The notes under the pieces: model-generated
What the model saw: only the letters and a program-made list of their open reading frames with translations
Told to the model about the DNA's origin: nothing
The model's database searches: none
DNA from: Chloroflexota bacterium
GTDB lineage: Bacteria > Chloroflexota > Limnocylindria > Limnocylindrales > CSP1-4
Direction of reading: 5' to 3'
DNA: 50,668 bases
Assembly: GCA_003141455.1 (NCBI GenBank)
Contig: PLMA01000061.1
Location: forward strand, 1 to 50,668
Shown: in pieces, positions 25,268 through 34,689 of the stretch
Position numbering within the stretch: position 1 is the stretch's first letter
Layout: the number at the start of each line of letters is the position of its first letter
Program-made: the position numbers and the translations under genes

Positions 25268-27241
25268 CTATTCAGCGTCCTCAATGACGGCAAGGATCTC
25301 AGCGCCATACCGCTCGAGCTTCGTCGGGCCCATGCCACGGACGCGGCGGAGCGCAGGAAGCGAGCGTGGACGCGCATCGGCGATCTCGGCGAGCGTGGTG
25401 TCGTGGGCCACGACATACGCCGGAACCCCGTCCGCGGATGCTCGCTCGCGCCGCCAGCGGCGCAATCCCTCGAGCAGTCTGTCGTCGGGGACCACGGCCA
25501 GTGCCTGGGGCGGGCCAGGCAGAACGCGGACGCGGCGCAGCGCAGGCCGCGGTGGCTCGAGCGCCACGAAGAACCGCGAAGGCCGGCGCGACGACGACGA
25601 GAGGGCCAGGAACCTCTTTGCGCGGGTGATCCCGACATACAGCAAGCGACGCTCCTCGGCGATCTCCTCGACCTCCTTTGCCTGACGGATCGGAAGCAGG
25701 CCCTCGTCGAGCGCCGGCAGGTAGACGGCATCCCACTCGAGACCCTTCGCCCGGTGGTACGTCAGAAGGTTCACGCCGTCGGCTGAGGCGGCGGCCTCAG
25801 CGGCGTGGCGCCGATTCAGCTCGGCGAGGGCGGCATCGATCGTCAGCCCTGGGTCGGCGGCCGCGAGATCATCGACGATGCCGAGGAGGAGTTCGAGCGA
25901 CCCGGCTCGCTCTCGGCCTTCCGAGCCGGCATCCGCGGCCACATCGTCTAGCCCCATCCTCTCGACGAACAGCTTCTCGATAGCGGCAACGAGAGCACTG
26001 CCTGTTTCGGCCGGCTGGGCACGCCGCAACAGGTGACGTGCCTCGCGGATCTCACGCCGATCGAAGAAGCGTAGTCCGCGAACGGTGAACGCAATGCTGG
26101 CACGCGTCAGCGCATCTTCGATCGCCGGCAGCTGCGCATTGATCCGGACGAGCACTGCCGTCTCCGTTGGGGCCACCCCTGCCGCTCCAACGGCACGGAT
26201 CCATTCGACTACCGCACCGAGCTCGGCCTCCGCGTCCGGGAACCGCCTCACAGACGGCAGAGGCCCGTCTGGCTGGATCGCCCGCAACGCGCCCCGTGCC
26301 CCGCCGGGGACGAGCCGGTTGGCGAGTTCGAGGATCTGCGGGCTCGAGCGGTAGTTCTCGGCGAGCGTCACGACCCGCGCGCCGGGATGCCGCCGCGCGA
26401 AGCTCAGCAGGAACTCCGGCGTGGCACCGGTGAAGGTGTAAATGGTCTGGTCAGGATCGCCGACGACTGCCAAGTCGCGCGAGTCACCGAGCCACAGCTC
26501 GACGAGTCTTTCGGCCAGCGGGTTTGTGTCCTGGTATTCGTCGACGCTGAACCAGTTCTTACGAGATCGGACTAGGGCAGCTGCCGGGGCGTCGTCTTCA
26601 AGCAGCTGCACCGTCTCGACGAGCATGTCCTCGAAGTCGAGCAGGCCGGCCTCGGCCTTCGCGCGTTCGTAGTCGCGGTAGAGGCGGGCGAACAGGTCGG
26701 CTGGTATCGGCGCCCGATCGGCGCCCTCGGGGGCCCACCGCTCGGGCCGGATGCGACGGATCTTCGCCCATTCGATGGTGTCCGCGATGTCCTTGGCCGG
26801 TGTGAAGCGATACCCTCCGGGCAGCCGGCCAATGAGCGGCACGAGCAGGCGCAGCTTCGAGTCGAGTATGGCTGGCAGTGGCGCGCCGTCGTGCCGGCCC
26901 GGCCAGAAGTGCCGCAGCTGGGCGAGAGCGGCGGCGTGGAACGTGCGGGCCAGGACGCCACGATGGCCCAGTGAGGCCATCCGCTCGACCATCTCGCCCG
27001 CCGCCTTGTCGGTGAACGTCACGAGCAGGATCTGATCGGCCGGGACCGCGCCTGTCGCGATGGCGTAGGCCGCCCGCCGGCTGATGACCCGCGTCTTGCC
27101 CGAGCCCGCGCCGGCGATGATCGCAAGCGGGCCCGAGGTGGTTGTGGCCGCCTCGCGTTGCGAGGGGTTGAGATCTTCGAGGAGACGTTCGGGGTCCGGC
27201 GTGGCGGTCAACGAAGAGTACGGTCGGGCAGCCTTGCCCAC
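25268..27241 (-). CDS. uvrD2: UvrD/PcrA-family DNA helicase with C-terminal HRDC domain
   Basis: The 657-residue superfamily 1A helicase shows the motif order Q-motif LNPSQREAAT, Walker A IIAGAGSGKTR, TFTDKAAGEMVERM, WFSVDEYQDTNPL, VVGDPDQTIYTFTGA, LAENYRSS, NLLTYHRAKGLEWDAVY and RRLLYVGITRAKRFL. The last 70 residues (LPALRRVRGMGPTKLERYGAEILAVI) are an HRDC domain, an arrangement known from UvrD2 of mycobacteria. It would unwind DNA 3' to 5' during repair. The start is GTG at 27,241 without an obvious ribosome site; a nearby alternative cannot be excluded. The helicase transcript runs towards the TIGR04255 operon, 200 bp away. The uvrD2 symbol follows architecture only. Confidence 0.9.
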   Translation of the reverse strand: MGKAARPYSSLTATPDPERLLEDLNPSQREAATTTSGPLAIIAGAGSGKTRVISRRAAYAIATGAVPADQILLVTFTDKAAGEMVERMASLGHRGVLARTFHAAALAQLRHFWPGRHDGAPLPAILDSKLRLLVPLIGRLPGGYRFTPAKDIADTIEWAKIRRIRPERWAPEGADRAPIPADLFARLYRDYERAKAEAGLLDFEDMLVETVQLLEDDAPAAALVRSRKNWFSVDEYQDTNPLAERLVELWLGDSRDLAVVGDPDQTIYTFTGATPEFLLSFARRHPGARVVTLAENYRSSPQILELANRLVPGGARGALRAIQPDGPLPSVRRFPDAEAELGAVVEWIRAVGAAGVAPTETAVLVRINAQLPAIEDALTRASIAFTVRGLRFFDRREIREARHLLRRAQPAETGSALVAAIEKLFVERMGLDDVAADAGSEGRERAGSLELLLGIVDDLAAADPGLTIDAALAELNRRHAAEAAASADGVNLLTYHRAKGLEWDAVYLPALDEGLLPIRQAKEVEEIAEERRLLYVGITRAKRFLALSSSSRRPSRFFVALEPPRPALRRVRVLPGPPQALAVVPDDRLLEGLRRWRRERASADGVPAYVVAHDTTLAEIADARPRSLPALRRVRGMGPTKLERYGAEILAVIEDAE

Positions 27242-27511
27242 GGGCGGCAGGAACGCGAGATCGCCGGACTCACGGTCTCCTTTCAGCCGGGAGGGGTAGT
27301 CAGCCAGGGCTGGTGGTCGGAATGTTTCGCGTCGAGTCTAGCCACGCCGGTGGCTCATCGCCGCACACGATCGCTGGTTAGTGACGACAGGACTTCCCGC
27401 CGATTGACGTGACGAGCGGCCAGCGCAAGGCTGTCTTGGAAGAAGGCGGCTCCGCCTTTCGTTGATCCGCCTCTTCGCTTTGGTAAGGTGCCAACGATCG
27501 CAGGGGGTCCG

Positions 27512-28054
27512 ATGTCCCAGCTTCCAGACGAAGCGAGCTGTCCCAACTGCGGCGCGGCGATGGTCCGCCGAGTGCGCCGCAGCGACGGCGTCGGGTTTTG
27601 GGGCTGCTCCCAGTTCCCACAATGCCGGGGCACTCGTGAACTGGTGACCGATGCGCATGTCGGTCCTCGGCCGGCAGTTGCATTGGCCGCGCCTGTCAGG
27701 CCCGGTCCAGTCCGCGGCAGACGTTTCGATCCGGTGGTCCTCGCCTGCGGGGCAGTCGGGCTGCTCATCGGAATCGGGTTCATAGTCGCCGGGCTCAACT
27801 CGAGGCCAAACACGTACGTGTTCCTTGGGGCAACCCTCATAGGGGTAATGGCCTTGATCGTTCTGCCCTCGCCTTTCCTACCGCGGGCGTTCGTCAGAGG
27901 CTACGCCGTAAGGGTCGCGCTTCTCTGCGTCTTCGTAGCGGTCTTCTTCGTTGCTTGGATCCCTGTGTCCAAATGGTTGGGCCAAGTCCTCGCCGATCAG
28001 ATGCTGCAGGCGATCCCCACATACTCGCCGGCGATTCCATCGATCGCACACTGA
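27512..28054 (+). CDS. Topoisomerase-type zinc-ribbon membrane protein
   Basis: The 180-residue protein begins MSQLPDEASCPNCGAAMVRR and has a second pair of cysteines in GFWGCSQFPQCRGTREL, together forming a topoisomerase-I-type C4 zinc ribbon. Two or three hydrophobic segments follow (VVLACGAVGLLIGIGFIVAG, YVFLGATLIGVMALIVL, VALLCVFVAVFFVAWI). It is therefore an integral membrane protein with a cytoplasmic or exposed zinc ribbon. The ATG at 27,512 is preferred over a GTG 24 bases upstream because AGGGGG lies at the right distance. Function unknown; small proteins with this ribbon near repair helicases could bind DNA or RNA. Confidence 0.72.
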   Translation: MSQLPDEASCPNCGAAMVRRVRRSDGVGFWGCSQFPQCRGTRELVTDAHVGPRPAVALAAPVRPGPVRGRRFDPVVLACGAVGLLIGIGFIVAGLNSRPNTYVFLGATLIGVMALIVLPSPFLPRAFVRGYAVRVALLCVFVAVFFVAWIPVSKWLGQVLADQMLQAIPTYSPAIPSIAH

Positions 28055-28111
28055 CTCGGGACGACGACGCGTTCGTCTTCGACATCTGGCGATTCAACAG
28101 CGGGGTCGGAG

Positions 28112-29179
28112 TTGAAACAGGCGAAGGCGCACCATTTCGTTCCTGTGGCGCACCTGGCCCGGTTCAGTGCTAGTCCCGAGTCGGTGCCCGTGCGCGACCG
28201 CGTGGTCCACGTGTACGACAAACGAGCTGGTCGGTTCCGGCGCGCGAAGGTCAGAAATGTGGCCTATGAAAACGACCTATATACGATCCGGACACCCGAT
28301 CTGTCGGACATCGAGCCGGAGATCGCGCAGCTCATAGGCGCCGTATTCGATCCCGCACACAAAGACGCCGAGATCGAGGAGCTCAAGATCGGCATGGAGG
28401 CAAATGGGCTGGCCGCCATGCGGGAGATAGAGGCATGGGAGATTGGGCCACGACGGGCTCCGGACGACCTAAAGGCTGCGTTGGTCTCCTACGTCGGCCT
28501 TCTCCTGGCTCAGCATCCGACCATGATGGCAGCTCGCGCCAGTGTGATACGCCAGAAGTTCTGGGTCTCGGCCGGGCCGCGGTTCGGAGCTACCCCACCC
28601 TCTCTCCGAGCCGTCTTCGACGAGTTCTCCTCGGGCGTCGGCGTTCTGGCGGTGGTAATGGATGCGTTTGCGGCGGCGCTCGAACTCAACTACCTCGCCT
28701 GGAAGATCATCAGATGGCCAGACGAGCCCCATCTAGTCCTCGGCGACGTCGGCGTTGCGGCGTGGTACCCGCCCTATCGGCTGGGCGTCGGAGGTCCCTG
28801 GGATGCCGACGCCATGTTCCTCCTGCCTATCAGTCCGACCACTCTTTTGATGATGGGAGGACTGGCACCAGGAACATGCGTCGTCGAAGCGCGCCGCGGC
28901 GCCGAAGCGAGCGCCGAGATCGCCGCTTACAACTACGTTAGCTGGGCACGTGCACGCTCAGAGGTCTATGGAGGGCACTTCGAGGATCTTGAGCGCACGC
29001 TCGCGATGATCGGTCACCTCGATCCGAGGGCTGATAACTCGACACAGCTTGAGGTCCGAGGGTCAGTTCTTCCGGACTACATCGTGGCGGACGACGGGCA
29101 GCTTGAGATCGTTCAGCCCCCCGACCCATCGGCCGAGGAAACTGACACACGGTTTGCGGCCCGTTTCCAGATTCGGTAG
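28112..29179 (+). CDS. DUF4238-family protein
   Basis: The 355-residue protein starts KQAKAHHFVPVAHLARFS, the HHxVPxxxLxxF signature of DUF4238. It has VVHVYDKRAGRFRRAKVRNVAYENDLYTI and a later YLAWKIIRWPDEPHLVLGDVGVAAW, both usual for the family. DUF4238 proteins have no established function and are often found among defence or mobile genes. The start is TTG at 28,112 with GGAG directly before it, which is a short spacing, so a nearby start is possible, but the HHF motif lies six residues in, as expected. It stands alone between the zinc-ribbon membrane protein and the convergent type III restriction gene. Confidence 0.75.
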   Translation: MKQAKAHHFVPVAHLARFSASPESVPVRDRVVHVYDKRAGRFRRAKVRNVAYENDLYTIRTPDLSDIEPEIAQLIGAVFDPAHKDAEIEELKIGMEANGLAAMREIEAWEIGPRRAPDDLKAALVSYVGLLLAQHPTMMAARASVIRQKFWVSAGPRFGATPPSLRAVFDEFSSGVGVLAVVMDAFAAALELNYLAWKIIRWPDEPHLVLGDVGVAAWYPPYRLGVGGPWDADAMFLLPISPTTLLMMGGLAPGTCVVEARRGAEASAEIAAYNYVSWARARSEVYGGHFEDLERTLAMIGHLDPRADNSTQLEVRGSVLPDYIVADDGQLEIVQPPDPSAEETDTRFAARFQIR

Positions 29180-29316
29180 CACGACACCGGCGGGCATGAT
29201 CCAGCAGCCTTGGCCCCGCTCGAGGCACACCTTTGCCTCGATCTGCTCATCGCGTCGATGGACCCGTTCCGAAACGAGGCCCCTCTGGCGCGGCGCCTCG
29301 GGGCGAATGCGCTCGC

Positions 29317-31820
29317 TTACCCTTCGCTTTGGTAGAGGTTGAGCAGTTCGCCTGTGCTGGTTAGAGCGTCGACCCTCCTGCGAATCGCAGACTGATCGAG
29401 GTGGAGCCGGCGGTAACGCGTGCCGATCTTTGCGACGAGATCGACGTGCCCCACTTGATCGGCGTGTGCCGCGGCGTAGGCCGAGAGCCCCTGGGCCTTG
29501 CCGACCGCGTCGGGTTTCGTATGGTCGTGGGGGTCGATTATGTCAACGATCAGGCGCTCGCCGTCCTTTCGCACGACGAGGAAGTCCGGGAAGAAGCCGC
29601 GCCAGATGTTGCCGTCGCGCCAGGGCACGCAGAACCAGCCCTCGCGCTCGCCGTTCCGCAGCCAGCCGATCGTGCTCGGCTTCGCCGTCTCAGGACCGAT
29701 GCTGTCGGCCTCCCAGCCGTTGAGGTAGATGGGCGCCTCGCCCTCGTCCGCGTAGACGTGGCCCGGCAGGCTCCCCGTCCCCCGGCCGAAGATCGCCACC
29801 TCGGGCAGTTTGAGCGGCACCAGCGAGGGGGCCGGGACCTGACGCAGGATCGCCCTGTAGCGCGCCTGCTTGGCCGCTGACTGGCCCTCGATCGTGCCGC
29901 CGTGCTCGGCGCGCAGGGCGTCGATCCGCGTGCTCGCGTGGGAGTTCACCGCGTCCATGACCTCGTCGCGGGACGCGAGGGCAAAGGCTTCGAGACGGGC
30001 GACCCCGATCGAGGCCGGGTCCGCCGCGAGTCGCAGCCGCACATACGCGCTCGCCGCCTCGTTGGTCAGCCGCCGGGCCGCAGCGACGAAGAGCCGCCCG
30101 ATGCTCTCCTCGGTGGCCGGCAGCGTTCGCGTCGTGGCCGCGATCGCGCCGCCCTCGCCGAGCACCAGTTCGCCGTGGAGTACGACGATCTCGCCCTGGT
30201 CGGTGACCTCCTTGGCAAAGTCGGCATCGCCCGCGAGCGCATTGCGCCGCGTGACCAGGAGCGCCGCGACGACGGCATCTCGCGCCTGAAGGCGGCAGGG
30301 TCGATGCCCGAGCCCGAGAGGAAGTTGCCGAGGTCGGCCAGGGTCCTGATCTCCGGGCGCGAGCGCGGTGTCGGGACAAGGTAGGAGGGCACTGCCTCGA
30401 TGGCGGTGATAGCCCGGTCAAGTTCGATGCGGCGGGGCAGGCTAATCGTCTCGTGCCGGGGAGCCACGGTGCCCGCGATCGCCTCGTTCCCCGTGTCGTT
30501 GAGCCTCGTGATGATCGCCCGCACCCCCGCCTCCTCGTAGAAGGGCAGGAACACGAAGGCGGAGTTAAGATCCTCGTTCTCCTCGATCCGGCGCGCCAGC
30601 GGTGTGCGGACCATGCGCCCGATGGTCTGGGCGATCGAGGTCGGATCGACCGCGCGGCGGAACGAGAACATGACCTCGGCGCGCGGGCAGTCCCAGCCGA
30701 CATCGAGGCTCGACTTGAAGAACACGACGCGCGCGTCGGTGTCGCCCGCGATCTTGGACGCGTCGATGTGGCGGACCACCCGGCCACCGACGGGCTCGGG
30801 CGTACCGGTGCCAAAGGCGTGGGTGAAGGCCACGTCGGGCATCGGCCCTGCGACTTCGGTGATGGCCCGGATGAGCGCGTCGAGATCGGTCGCGGTCACG
30901 TTGATGCCCGTCTCGTTCTCGACCTGGACGATCAGCGCGGGCACCACGAGCCGCTCGCCGCCGGCCTGGCCGTAGGCCGCGTGGTAGGCCGCCCAGCCGT
31001 CGTGCGACGCCTTCCAGACCCTCACCGCCTCGGGGAACAGCGCCATTGCGTCGTGCTGGCGCTCGCCCGCAAAGTCGGCGAGCGTCCTGTCCTTGATAAG
31101 CCCCGACGCCCGGACCTCGTCGGGCGGCACGTCCCATTGGCTGGTCGTGCGCCCCGCGCCCTGGACGACCGTGAGGAATCGCGCAGGCGTCGCGCTGATG
31201 CCGAGCACGATCGGGACGGCGGGCATCCCCTCCTCGGGGTAGCCCTTGATGAAGCGCTGGATGATCGAGTTGGCCTCGGCGATCTTGCGCGCCTCGATCA
31301 TGCCGCGGTGAGCCTCATCGACGACGAGGTAGAGCGTCTTGGCCGGGTCCTCGATCGTGCGCCGCACGACATCCCAGAAGGTGAAGGTCCTCCCGACCAG
31401 CGGCCCGCGCTTCACCAGGTCGGCCTTGGCCCCGAGTTTCTGGGTGTTGAGGAAGTAGACCCGACCCGGTGCGAGCGTCTCGGCGTTGAAGGTGCCATCG
31501 ATCTCGGGCAGCAGATCGAAGCGCAGGTCTGCCGATGCGTCGAGCATCTTGCCTTGCGTCTGGGTGTTGAGTTCGGGCTTGTCGGTCATCCACAGGAACA
31601 CCGCGCCAGGATCGGGCGCGATCCCATCCTCGACCGAGCCAAAGAGGATCGCCTCGATGACCGCCGTGGCGATGATCGTCTTGCCGGCCCCCGTCGTCGC
31701 GGTCAGCCCCACGGCCTGGCGCTGGCCTGCTCCCGCGCGATAGCCGACCTTCGCGGTTTCCAGGCGGCTGAGCAACTCAGCGGTGGCGTCGGCCTGGAAG
31801 TCTTTGAGGGCAAGTTTCAT
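29317..31820 (-). pseudogene. res: Type III restriction endonuclease Res subunit, frameshifted
   Basis: The gene would encode about 834 residues. The first frame (31,820 to about 30,300) has the helicase: Walker A LTATTGAGKTIIATAV, DEAH box LVVDEAHRGMIEARKI, VLGISATPARF and QTIGRMVRTPLARR. The frame then runs into junk ending at 30,066. The continuing sequence is one frame over: LQARDAVVAALLVTRRNALA, TTRTLPATEESIGRLF, and the C-terminal domain with WRGFFPDFLVVRKDGERLIV. One missing base near 30,288-30,290 explains the break. The nuclease motif reads PDFLV...IVDIIDP, without the lysine of a standard PD-(D/E)XK. It overlaps the methylase gene by four bases. It would need the Mod subunit for site recognition; whether the gene is dead or the base lost in sequencing is open. 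Confidence 0.85.
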
Positions 31821-33904
31821 CGGGTCGCCCCCCGCATTGTTTCGAGGTAGTCGCGGTAGAGGCGCACGGTCTCGATCCCGCGCGGCAGGTCGGCGACGAT
31901 CTGGACAAACGAATCGGGCGAGTCGGCAACGATGAAGACGTGGGTGATGTCCGTCCGCTCGGGCAGGGCCGCGAGCAGGTCCGGCAGCCCCGAGGGGTCA
32001 AAGAGCACGGCGTAGGGTGAGTGTGCCGGGAGGCCCACTGGGAGGTCGGGGTCGAGCGGTTCCAGCTCGCCGACCCCGCCGGCCGCCAGCCAGAGGAGCG
32101 GTTCGAGCTCGCGGTAGCGGAGGCCGAACTCGACCGAGGCAGGATCCGTGTAATCGAGCCGGAAGAACTCGACGTTCTCCATGAACCCCTCGGCGTAGTC
32201 GCGGTCATCGAGGTAGGTCCCCTCGAGGGGCTGGCCATCGAGACGCGCACCGGTCAAGGCCGCAGTCACGCGCGGACGGCAGGCTGATTCGAAGACGCCG
32301 GCCGCCTCGAACTCGGGGTCGCCCCGGAAGTGTCCGGCCTTGTTCAGTCGTGCCGCAACGTCGGCCCGTAGTTCGTTGTTGGTCACCAGCACGCATTGCC
32401 GTTTGCCGCCGTCTTCGGCGTTGAGGAGCATCGTGGCGTGAAGGGTCGTGCCTGATCCTGCGAAGAAGTCCAGGACAAGGGCATCGGGCTTGTCCTGGGT
32501 CAGGATGTCGATCGTGTCCCGGACGGCGTAGAGCGACTTGGGGAAACTGAACGCGTCACGTTTGCCGATGAAGGCCGTCAGCAGCGAGGAGCCGAAGACC
32601 GAGGCATTGTGCCGGGGGCGGACCCACGTGCTCTTCACCGTGGTGAGCGGGGCCTCGTTGTAGGTCAGGCCGCCAGCCTCTTGGTCGCCGAGGTCTCCAG
32701 CAGCGAGCGCGGCTCGTGCCTTGCGATTCAGATAGACGATCGGCCAGGTCTTGCGCTTGTCGTCGTAGGCCCCGAGGCGGGCATGCCCGGCGGCCACCAA
32801 GGTTCGCAGCGTGCTCCGACTCATGCGCCAGCGGCCGAAATCGCCGTTCGTGCGGATCGGCCAGGCGGCGACCTTTCCCTCGTAGAGTCCTCCGGGCACC
32901 GGATCTTCGTCCAGGAGTGGATCGCCGACCCCGGTGATTTCGGCGTGCTCCGGGTCGATGAAGACCGGGTAGAACCAAGTGGGCACGTCCTGGCGAGCCG
33001 AGCCGATTCCCCGTCGCAGCAGGCTGTCCCAGACCACCTTGCTGCCGGCCGCTCTGGCCTTGGGCGAGAAGAAGTCATCGCCCTTGGACTGGGGCTTGAA
33101 CCCTCGCTGGAAGAAGCAGAAGAACGCGTGCTCATCTACGCGAGACAAACCCTCGTGCTCGATCCCGGACGGCGTGATGGTGATCGTCGCCATCTGGATC
33201 AAGGCCTCGGGGAACATCTGCTCCAAGAGCATCCCGAGGTGGTGGACCTCGTTTCGGTCGATCGTGACCACCATCGCTCCATCCGGCTTCAAGAGGCGAC
33301 GGGCGATCCGCAGACGTCGCTCCATGAAGGCGAGCCACTTGCTGCTCCGCCACGTGTCATTCGGATCCACGAAGTCGTTGTTGTAGGACCAGTCCTTGTT
33401 GCCGGTGTTGTAGGGCGGGTCCAGGTAGATCACGTCGAACTGCCGCTCGTAGGCGAACAGCAGGGCGCCGAGCGCGTGGTAGTTCTCGCCCTCGATGACC
33501 GCATGTCGTGGCCGATCAGCGGCTCCCCGGCACACCGATCCGAGCGGTGTTATGACGGGGAAGACGGGCTCAGCGAAGTCCTGCTCGACGAGCACATCGG
33601 CACAGGGGATCCGCTCGGTCGGCGCGTTAGCCGGGGCGGAGGTCTTGGCCGGCTCCGCGACGACGACCAACTCCGCGCCATCGATCGAGCGCACCCGCAG
33701 GCGGCGTGGCGTGGTCGCACGTCGCTCCCAGACGACTGATCCCGGCTTGATCGGGGCCGCGAGTGCCCGCACGTTCTCCGGCAGGTGGCGCTCGAAGACG
33801 AGGCCCCAGTCGAGGCGCTTCTTCATCTCGGCGACCTCGCGGCCCAACTTGTCGCGCAGGGCTAGGTCGTCGATCTGGGTGATGAGGGTCTCGATGCTCG
33901 CCAT
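31817..33904 (-). CDS. mod: Type III modification methyltransferase (Mod), adenine-specific
   Basis: The 695-residue protein has the beta-class N6-adenine methyltransferase order: the catalytic motif IV DPPYNTGNKDWSY near residue 160, followed much later by the SAM motif VLDFFAGSGTTLHATML. The middle section with several hundred residues between them is the target-recognition part. It both methylates one strand of an asymmetric site and directs the Res subunit. The ATG at 33,904 and the four-base overlap with the following res gene form a normal type III operon. The C terminus contains a long acidic segment (FIVADSPDSFVQIVADLPRG). It appears intact, so the host may still be methylated even if Res is broken. 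Confidence 0.9.
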   Translation of the reverse strand: MASIETLITQIDDLALRDKLGREVAEMKKRLDWGLVFERHLPENVRALAAPIKPGSVVWERRATTPRRLRVRSIDGAELVVVAEPAKTSAPANAPTERIPCADVLVEQDFAEPVFPVITPLGSVCRGAADRPRHAVIEGENYHALGALLFAYERQFDVIYLDPPYNTGNKDWSYNNDFVDPNDTWRSSKWLAFMERRLRIARRLLKPDGAMVVTIDRNEVHHLGMLLEQMFPEALIQMATITITPSGIEHEGLSRVDEHAFFCFFQRGFKPQSKGDDFFSPKARAAGSKVVWDSLLRRGIGSARQDVPTWFYPVFIDPEHAEITGVGDPLLDEDPVPGGLYEGKVAAWPIRTNGDFGRWRMSRSTLRTLVAAGHARLGAYDDKRKTWPIVYLNRKARAALAAGDLGDQEAGGLTYNEAPLTTVKSTWVRPRHNASVFGSSLLTAFIGKRDAFSFPKSLYAVRDTIDILTQDKPDALVLDFFAGSGTTLHATMLLNAEDGGKRQCVLVTNNELRADVAARLNKAGHFRGDPEFEAAGVFESACRPRVTAALTGARLDGQPLEGTYLDDRDYAEGFMENVEFFRLDYTDPASVEFGLRYRELEPLLWLAAGGVGELEPLDPDLPVGLPAHSPYAVLFDPSGLPDLLAALPERTDITHVFIVADSPDSFVQIVADLPRGIETVRLYRDYLETMRGATR

Positions 33905-34215
33905 GAAGGCCTTTCGCGATGATGGAAACGGAACAGCGGCAGTGTGGTAGCGGTGGTGGCGAAGTCAACCGCGCCGACCCCAGAGCAGGATGATAGAGGG
34001 TCGCTTTGTCCGGAGGAGACCCATCACGACGCGAACATCGTGCCCCGGTTCGACTGACACCCACGGAACCACACGACTACGCGCTGAGCGACTCCACCAG
34101 GCACTACTGCCGATGGGAGACGGCGCTTGCCGCACGCCAACGACCGCCAAGCCGGGACGTGACCGCGCCTCTGTGAACCTCAATTTGCCATGAGTTACCC
34201 CTTACACTCTCGCTC
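33905..34215. other. Gap between the type III operon and the HEPN operon
   Basis: Divergent intergenic region of 311 bp. The only supported element is the -10-like box at its right end; no gene is seen on either strand. Confidence 0.5.
34203..34208 (+). promoter_or_regulatory. -10-like box of a leaderless transcript
   Basis: TACACT lies seven bases before the GTG at 34,216, where no ribosome-binding site exists. This spacing would place the transcription start on the start codon. Confidence 0.5.
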
Positions 34216-34689
34216 GTGAAGGAAGCGGACGTAGCGCCAATCGTCGAGCGAGTGCTCCACCCCGGTGTCCTGGAGAAGCTCCCAATCGCCGCGATCACCG
34301 ACGCACTCAACTGCCACGGGGTCAGAGAAGTCCACGCGGCTTTCGCACCCGCCGGTACCTACCACTCAGGTGTCCCGAAGGACCTTTGGTTCGCGTGTGA
34401 TGTCGGCCTTCTGTACTGCACCTTGAACGGCGGCGGCAGCGATGCACTGGCCCTGATAGGTGATCTCACCGCATGGCGCGACGTTCGAGATGTGGAGCTA
34501 GGGAGCAGGATCGCCCGCGTGCCCGAAGACGCGGAAGTCGACCCGACGGCGCGCGAAGTCACAGAGATGCACTTGCTGATCCAGGTCCCTAGAATCGATG
34601 TCTACGTGTACGGCACCGACGAGACCGGCAGGCTTGGCGCGTTTGCTCGGGAGGTGCTACTGCGATACTCCGGAGTAGGTGCGAGATGA
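34216..34689 (+). CDS. Hypothetical protein, first gene of the HEPN operon
   Basis: The 157-residue protein was not recognised. It is acidic and appears to be a small alpha/beta domain: KEADVAPIVERVLHPGVLEKLP at the start, WFACDVGLLYCTLNGGGSDALALIGDL in the middle and EVTEMHLLIQVPRIDVYVYG near the end. It has no membrane segment. The start GTG has no ribosome site, but a -10-like TACACT lies seven bases upstream, suggesting a leaderless message. Its stop overlaps the ATG of the HEPN gene by four bases, so the two are coupled. A toxin-antitoxin or defence pair is a natural guess, with this as partner. Confidence 0.65.
   Translation: MKEADVAPIVERVLHPGVLEKLPIAAITDALNCHGVREVHAAFAPAGTYHSGVPKDLWFACDVGLLYCTLNGGGSDALALIGDLTAWRDVRDVELGSRIARVPEDAEVDPTAREVTEMHLLIQVPRIDVYVYGTDETGRLGAFAREVLLRYSGVGAR

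Noticed and set aside
30453-31850. Long rightward open frame of 465 codons
   Set aside because: It lies exactly antisense to the Res helicase region, which has clear motifs; high GC makes long shadow frames common.
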